Below are positions 34,379 to 37,651 of a stretch of 37,651 nucleotides of DNA, one piece after another. The stretch comes from UBA1732 sp045114235. GTDB lineage: Bacteria; Verrucomicrobiota; Lentisphaeria; Victivallales; UBA1829. Each line of letters starts with the position of its first letter. The first letter of the stretch is position 1. The notes beneath the pieces were generated by a model that saw nothing but the letters and a program-made list of their open reading frames with translations, ran no database searches and was not told where the DNA came from. Where the stretch lies: the NCBI GenBank assembly GCA_045114235.1, contig JBGUKB010000120.1, positions 1 to 37,651 on the forward strand, read 5' to 3'. Made by a program: the position numbers and the translations under genes.

Positions 34379-35188
34379 ATGAAATTACGAGATTTTATCG
34401 GTGAATTTTCGGGGACCTTCCTCCTGGTCCTCTTCGGCTGCGGCACGGTCGCGGTCGACACGCTCTTCGGCGAGCATAAAAGCCTGGCGCTGATCGCCCT
34501 GTTCTGGGGCATCGGCGTGACACTGTCCATTTATCTGACACGGCACCTGTGCTGTGCCCACCTCAACCCCGCCGTCACGATGGCGATGGCATGCAGCGGC
34601 CGGATGGCCTGGAAAAAGGTCCCGACGTACCTGGTCGCGCAGTTCCTGGGTGCGTTCGCCGCGGGCTGGATCATCTACGTGCTCTTCTCGCCCGCGATCG
34701 CCGATTTCGAAACGACGCACGGCATCGTGCGCGGTTCTGCGGAATCGGTGAAGACAGGCCGGATGTTCGGCGAATACTACAACACGAAAGTCGTGTCGCT
34801 CGGCCTGGCGTGCTTCGGCGAAGGCTTCGGCACATTTCTGCTGGTGTTCCTGATCTTCGCACTCACGGAAGGCTGCAACGTCGGACGTCCGTCCAGCGAC
34901 TCCGCACCGCTCTGGATCGGCCTGACCGTCTCCTCGGTCATCTGCCTGGTCGCGCCGCTCTCGCAGGCCGGGCTGAACCCAGCCCGCGACTTCGGTCCGC
35001 GCGTTGTGGCAATGATCATGGGCTGGGGCAAGGCCGCCCTGCCCGACGCCTGCGGCGGAGCTTTCTGGGTGTACATCCTGGCGCCCGTCGTCGGCGGCAT
35101 CATTGCCGCAATCCTCTTCACGAAACTCTACGAACCCCTGATGAACAGACAGAGCAGCGACTGCTGCTGCGGAAAAAAGAAAGACTGA
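34379..35188 (+). CDS. MIP-family channel (aquaglyceroporin type)
   Basis: The 269-residue membrane protein contains both half-helix motifs of the aquaporin family: HLNPAVT (N63-A65) and GLNPARDFGPR (N200-A202), with six hydrophobic segments around them. Aspartate after the second NPA-R (D204) is typical of glycerol-conducting members, so glycerol or another small neutral solute is likely. The C-terminus ends in an unusual SSDCCCGKKKD tail with three adjacent cysteines, which might bind metal. No strong ribosome site is visible before the ATG. It lies 4 nt before the CobW-type GTPase gene and is probably co-transcribed with it. Confidence 0.88.
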   Translation: MKLRDFIGEFSGTFLLVLFGCGTVAVDTLFGEHKSLALIALFWGIGVTLSIYLTRHLCCAHLNPAVTMAMACSGRMAWKKVPTYLVAQFLGAFAAGWIIYVLFSPAIADFETTHGIVRGSAESVKTGRMFGEYYNTKVVSLGLACFGEGFGTFLLVFLIFALTEGCNVGRPSSDSAPLWIGLTVSSVICLVAPLSQAGLNPARDFGPRVVAMIMGWGKAALPDACGGAFWVYILAPVVGGIIAAILFTKLYEPLMNRQSSDCCCGKKKD

Positions 35189-35192
35189 CACC

Positions 35193-36284
35193 ATGAGCAA
35201 AACCAAACTGATCCTCGTCGGCGGATTCCTGGCTGCCGGAAAAACCACCATGCTGAACACCCTCGCAGGACGTTTCACCGGGCGCGGCTTCAAGGTCGGC
35301 CTGATCACCAACGACCAGGCAGCCGACCTCGTCGACACCGCGATCCTGACCCGCACGGGCGTGGAAGTCCGCGAAGTCTCCGGCAGCTGCTTCTGCTGCA
35401 ACTTCCCCGGCTTCATGAAGGCCGTCGAGACGCTGATCAATGCCGGATGCAACCTGATCGTGGCGGAACCCGTCGGCAGTTGCACCGACCTCTCCGCGAC
35501 CATCCTCCAGCCGATCAAGGACATGTTCCCGGACCTCGATTTGGCTCCGCTGACAGTCCTGGTCGACCCTATCCGTCTGAAGGAGGCGCTGGAGCTCGTC
35601 CGGACGCTCACGCACCCGGACGCCCTCTATATCGTGAAACGCCAGCTGGAAGAAGCCGACCGCATCCTGCTGAACAAGGCCGATACGCTCACTCCGGCGC
35701 AGATACAGGAAGAACTCGACCTGCTGAAGCAGTATTTCGCCGCGCCCGCCACGGCAGTCTCCGCGCTCAAAGGCGACGGAGTCGACGCCTGGATCGACGA
35801 TATCCTCGCGGGTGGATGTCCCGGCACGCATCTGACCGAGGTCGATTATGACCGCTATGCCCACGGGGAAGCCGTCCTGGGCTGGCTGAACGCCGCAATC
35901 GATCTTTCCGGCGGGGCCGACACCGACTGGAACGCATTTGCCGAATCCCTGCTCGCAAAGCTCAAAGATGCCTTCCTCGCCGACAAGGCGGAGATCGGAC
36001 ATGTCAAGCTCTCGCTCACTTGCGACGGCAAGGTCATCCTCGGCAACGTCGGTTCCATCGGCGGAACGGTAAACATGCGCGGTGATTCCGCCGTGAAGGG
36101 CGCGTCCGCCGTGATGACGCTCAACGCGCGTGTCCAGATGTCCCCGGACAACCTCCAGAAGACCGTCGAAACGATCCTCCCGGAAACGGCTGCGTCCTTC
36201 GGCGTCTCCGCGTCCATCGCAAATCTGAAGTGCCTGATGCCCGGCCGCCCCAATCCGACCTACCGATATCAGACCGTCATCTGA
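35193..36284 (+). CDS. CobW/P47K-type (COG0523) GTPase
   Basis: The 363-residue protein has a Walker A motif GGFLAAGKTT (10-19), the family-defining CxCC metal site in SGSCFCCN (C66, C68, C69) and the guanine-specificity motif NKAD (161-164). COG0523 proteins act as metallochaperones for zinc, cobalt or iron or serve cobalamin enzymes; which metal is used here is not readable. No histidine-rich loop and no clear CobW C-terminal domain are seen. It shares a probable two-gene operon with the MIP channel, whose Cys-rich tail is noteworthy next to a metallochaperone-like gene. The last 84 bases are nearly repeated in a decayed fragment at 9293-9376. Confidence 0.87.
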   Translation: MSKTKLILVGGFLAAGKTTMLNTLAGRFTGRGFKVGLITNDQAADLVDTAILTRTGVEVREVSGSCFCCNFPGFMKAVETLINAGCNLIVAEPVGSCTDLSATILQPIKDMFPDLDLAPLTVLVDPIRLKEALELVRTLTHPDALYIVKRQLEEADRILLNKADTLTPAQIQEELDLLKQYFAAPATAVSALKGDGVDAWIDDILAGGCPGTHLTEVDYDRYAHGEAVLGWLNAAIDLSGGADTDWNAFAESLLAKLKDAFLADKAEIGHVKLSLTCDGKVILGNVGSIGGTVNMRGDSAVKGASAVMTLNARVQMSPDNLQKTVETILPETAASFGVSASIANLKCLMPGRPNPTYRYQTVI

Positions 36285-36299
36285 ATTCAAACTCATTCT

Positions 36300-36333
36300 G
36301 CCGGCGGCGGCACTTCCTGCTGCCTCCGCCGGC
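36300..36333 (+). terminator. Strong hairpin after the CobW-type GTPase gene
   Basis: GCCGGCGG-c-GGCA and TGCC-t-CCGCCGGC form a GC-rich stem of about 12 pairs 15 nt after the stop codon. There is no clean T run, only a mixed ttaaactctg sequence. Probable terminator. Confidence 0.6.
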
Positions 36334-36568
36334 TGTTAAACTCTGCTGACAGGTCGGCTGCATTTGCAAGTCGCCCACAAAAAAAACCGAAAACACGAGT
36401 TTTTCCGTTGCCTGTAGGGGAAAGCCGTTATCTTGCTGAGATTCAATCCAACAAGCCCGTTTTAGTGGTTATATTCCCGTTCAGATGGGATGCCATTTTC
36501 CTCTCGTGCATAATCTGGGCGGAGGTTTGGTTGGAAACCACCCATTTTGAGGTTGATTTTGTTGTTTT
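36334..36568. other. Unassigned sequence upstream of the bioA fragment
   Basis: About 235 bp between the hairpin and the point where bioA homology begins. It includes an A-run near 36379-36387 and AT-richer sequence than the flanks. I see no gene, riboswitch or insertion-sequence end that I can name. The foreign sequence joined to bioA begins here, so it may be the scar of the event that removed the bioA 5' half. Confidence 0.4.
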
Positions 36569-37125
36569 GCGATTTGAACGGCATTCTGCTGATCTTCGAT
36601 GAAATCGCCACGGGATTCGGACGCACGGGCAGACTTTTTGCCTCGGAGTACGCTGGCGTCACGCCTGATATTATGACCATCGGAAAAGCGTTGACCGCCG
36701 GTTCCATCTCGCTCGCTATCGCAGCCGCCTCAGACATGGTGGCCGACCCGATTGATGTTTTCCTGCACGGTCCGACCTTTATGGCGAACCCTCTTGCCTG
36801 TGCCGCCGCAAGCGCTTCGCTCGACCTGCTTGGTTCCTACGACTGGCGCGCGGAGACAGCCCGTATCGAACGACGCCAGAAGGAGAGTCTTGCCCCATGC
36901 CGCGACTGTCCGAACGTGCGGGATGTCCGTGTGCTCGGCGCAATCGGCGTGCTGGAGATCGAACGCATTCCTGGGGCCGAAATCACGCAGAAAATCGTGC
37001 TGGAGACAGGTGTCTGGCTGCGCCCCTACGACCACTTCATTTACACGATGCCTCCCTTTGTCACGGACAATGCCGTTCTGGACCGCATCGCCGCGGCTAT
37101 GAGGATACTTTCCGATGCCGTCTGA
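36569..37125 (+). pseudogene. bioA: 3' half of bioA (adenosylmethionine-8-amino-7-oxononanoate aminotransferase)
   Basis: The frame reads as the C-terminal ~185 residues of BioA: CDLNGILLIFDEIATGFG, then the PLP-lysine segment IGKALTAG (lysine codon at 36685), HGPTFMANPLACAAA, VRVLGAIGVLEIE, GVWLRPY and IYTMPP. These match the order and spacing of Escherichia coli BioA from about residue 237 of its 429. The N-terminal half, which builds much of the active site and SAM/KAPA pocket, is absent. Homology begins around 36569; the frame continues a few codons upstream to an ATG at 36547 with unrelated residues. Even if translated from there, it should not be active. Confidence 0.88.
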
Positions 37126-37205
37126 TCTTTTCTCCCTCAAAATGCGCGCTTCCCTCGGTACGCGCCACATCTCCGGCGCAGAGAAGATTATCGAACCGGA
37201 TGCCA
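37115..37205 (+). pseudogene. bioW: 5' end of bioW (6-carboxyhexanoate-CoA ligase)
   Basis: An ATG at 37115 overlaps the end of the bioA fragment and opens a frame reading LFSLKMRAS, then GTRHISGAEKII. This matches the N-terminal signature of BioW (YSVRMRAS, then KHISGGERLI in Bacillus subtilis). After about 30 codons BioW similarity stops, and the frame ends at TGA 37265-37267 in sequence that instead encodes the end of BioF in another frame. BioW is normally about 250 residues, so roughly seven-eighths is missing. Confidence 0.75.
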
Positions 37206-37412
37206 TCCTCGATCATCGTCGGAGACAGCGCCCGCGCGATTTCCATCGCGAAAACGATGCGGAATGACGGTTTATTCGTGTCGCCGATCCGATATCCGAG
37301 TGTCCCGGAAGGTTCCGCCCGCCTTCGGCTGACCATCATGTCCTCGCACACCGAATCCGAACTCACACGCTGCTCCGAATCACTCGTCCGAGCGATCAAA
37401 AAAGTTGACTGA
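37203..37412 (+). pseudogene. bioF: 3' end of bioF (8-amino-7-oxononanoate synthase)
   Basis: In a different frame from the bioW piece, these bases encode SSIIVGDSARAISIA, then RYPSVPEGSARLRLT, then SSHTESEL, to a TGA at 37410-37412. This matches the C-terminal part of BioF (in Escherichia coli, LIVGDNSRALQLA, then RPPTVPAGTARLRLT, then AAHEMQDI). About 70 residues remain of some 385; the PLP-lysine region is gone. The fusion of bioW start to bioF end implies one deletion that removed the rest of both genes. Confidence 0.85.
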
Positions 37413-37436
37413 CAACCAGCGACGGCTACAAAAGAC

Positions 37437-37466
37437 GCCCCCGGAACCATCACTGGCTTCGGGGGC
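37437..37466. terminator. Hairpin between the biotin-gene remnants and the convergent amidohydrolase gene
   Basis: GCCCCCG (37437-37443) pairs with CGGGGGC (37460-37466), with an inner CCA/TGG stem and a short internal loop. No T run on either side. Its place between convergent genes fits a bidirectional terminator. Confidence 0.45.
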
Positions 37467-37530
37467 TGAACGTGACTTGAACAAAACTTCTTTCAGCAGG
37501 AACGATTCCCTGCATTTTGCATTTTTCCGC

Positions 37531-37651
37531 TCAGAGCAGATATTTTTCGGCATTCAGGTGGAACACCTTTTCCTGATCTTCCGGCGAAAGGTCCAGGGAA
37601 TCCATGTATTTCATCATGTCAGCCACATTTTCGTACGGGTAATCGGAAGCG
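37531..37651 (-). CDS. C-terminus of an amidohydrolase-type (TIM-barrel metal-dependent) hydrolase, partial
   Basis: Forty codons run from the right edge to the stop (tca on the plus strand, 37531-37533). They begin ASDYPYEN and continue through SLDLSPEDQEK to FHLNAEKYLL. The SDYPYE-type motif with a conserved Asp, followed by the helix ending in NAEKxL, is typical of the end of amidohydrolase-2 family proteins, where a GSD-P motif supplies the last metal-site Asp. Substrate unknown. The start and most of the gene lie outside the window. Confidence 0.7.
   Translation of the reverse strand, partial: ASDYPYENVADMMKYMDSLDLSPEDQEKVFHLNAEKYLL

Noticed and set aside
36547..36568. ATG-initiated start of the bioA fragment frame as a functional short aminotransferase
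   Set aside because: The first codons are unrelated to BioA and the N-terminal half of the fold is missing, so it is called a pseudogene.
1..37651. CRISPR arrays, tRNAs, rRNAs
   Set aside because: The only regular repeats are protein-coding (54-57 bp units in the giant gene, without spacers). No cloverleaf or rRNA signature was seen in the intergenic regions.

Overview
The window (37.65 kb) is bacterial, dense and moderately GC-rich. Several traits together suggest a Lentisphaerota/Victivallales-type bacterium or a neighbour in the PVC group. These are a giant protein built of AIDA-type repeats, several PQQ-like beta-propeller proteins, a P47K/CobW-type GTPase, and Tat-signal iron-sulfur proteins. 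This placement is an inference; no rRNA or other marker gene is present. I saw no tRNA, rRNA, CRISPR array or intact insertion sequence.

Layout. (1) 1-8838, minus strand: a single reading frame of at least 2946 codons runs off the left edge. It encodes a surface-type protein of 18-19-residue AIDA-like repeats followed by Ig-like repeats. (2) 8839-9658: non-coding, holding a short decayed copy of the 3' end of a CobW-type GTPase gene whose intact relative lies 27 kb away at the right. (3) 9659-15096: four separate plus-strand genes: a secreted 5'-nucleotidase-like phosphoesterase, an AT-rich membrane-anchored protein, a secreted CE1-type esterase and a secreted PQQ-like propeller. (4) 15311-34247: fifteen genes, nearly all overlapping start-to-stop, forming one ~19 kb operon. 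(5) 34379-36284: a MIP channel and a CobW/P47K GTPase. (6) 36569-37412: three fragments of a collapsed biotin operon (3' half of bioA, 5' end of bioW, 3' end of bioF). (7) 37531-37651, minus strand: the C-terminus of an amidohydrolase.

The large operon is the main object of interest. It encodes, in order: an HdrA-like/ferredoxin protein, a radical SAM enzyme, a DUF116-polyprenyl synthase fusion, two terpene-cyclase-fold proteins (one with the class II DxDD motif in a squalene-hopene-cyclase context), an anchored PQQ-like propeller, a Tat-signal propeller fragment, a small Tat-signal Cys protein, a Tat-signal multi-cluster ferredoxin, a NapH/NosR-like membrane polyferredoxin, a second anchored propeller, a 977-residue NuoE-NuoF-NuoG-like diaphorase fused in one chain, a third anchored propeller, and a LolD/FtsX-type ABC exporter.

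Read together, the operon looks like a terpenoid-making module tied to an electron path that would run from NAD(P)H through the fused diaphorase and membrane polyferredoxin to periplasmic iron-sulfur and propeller proteins. I know of no described system with this composition. The function is inferred; only the domain content and gene coupling are seen directly.
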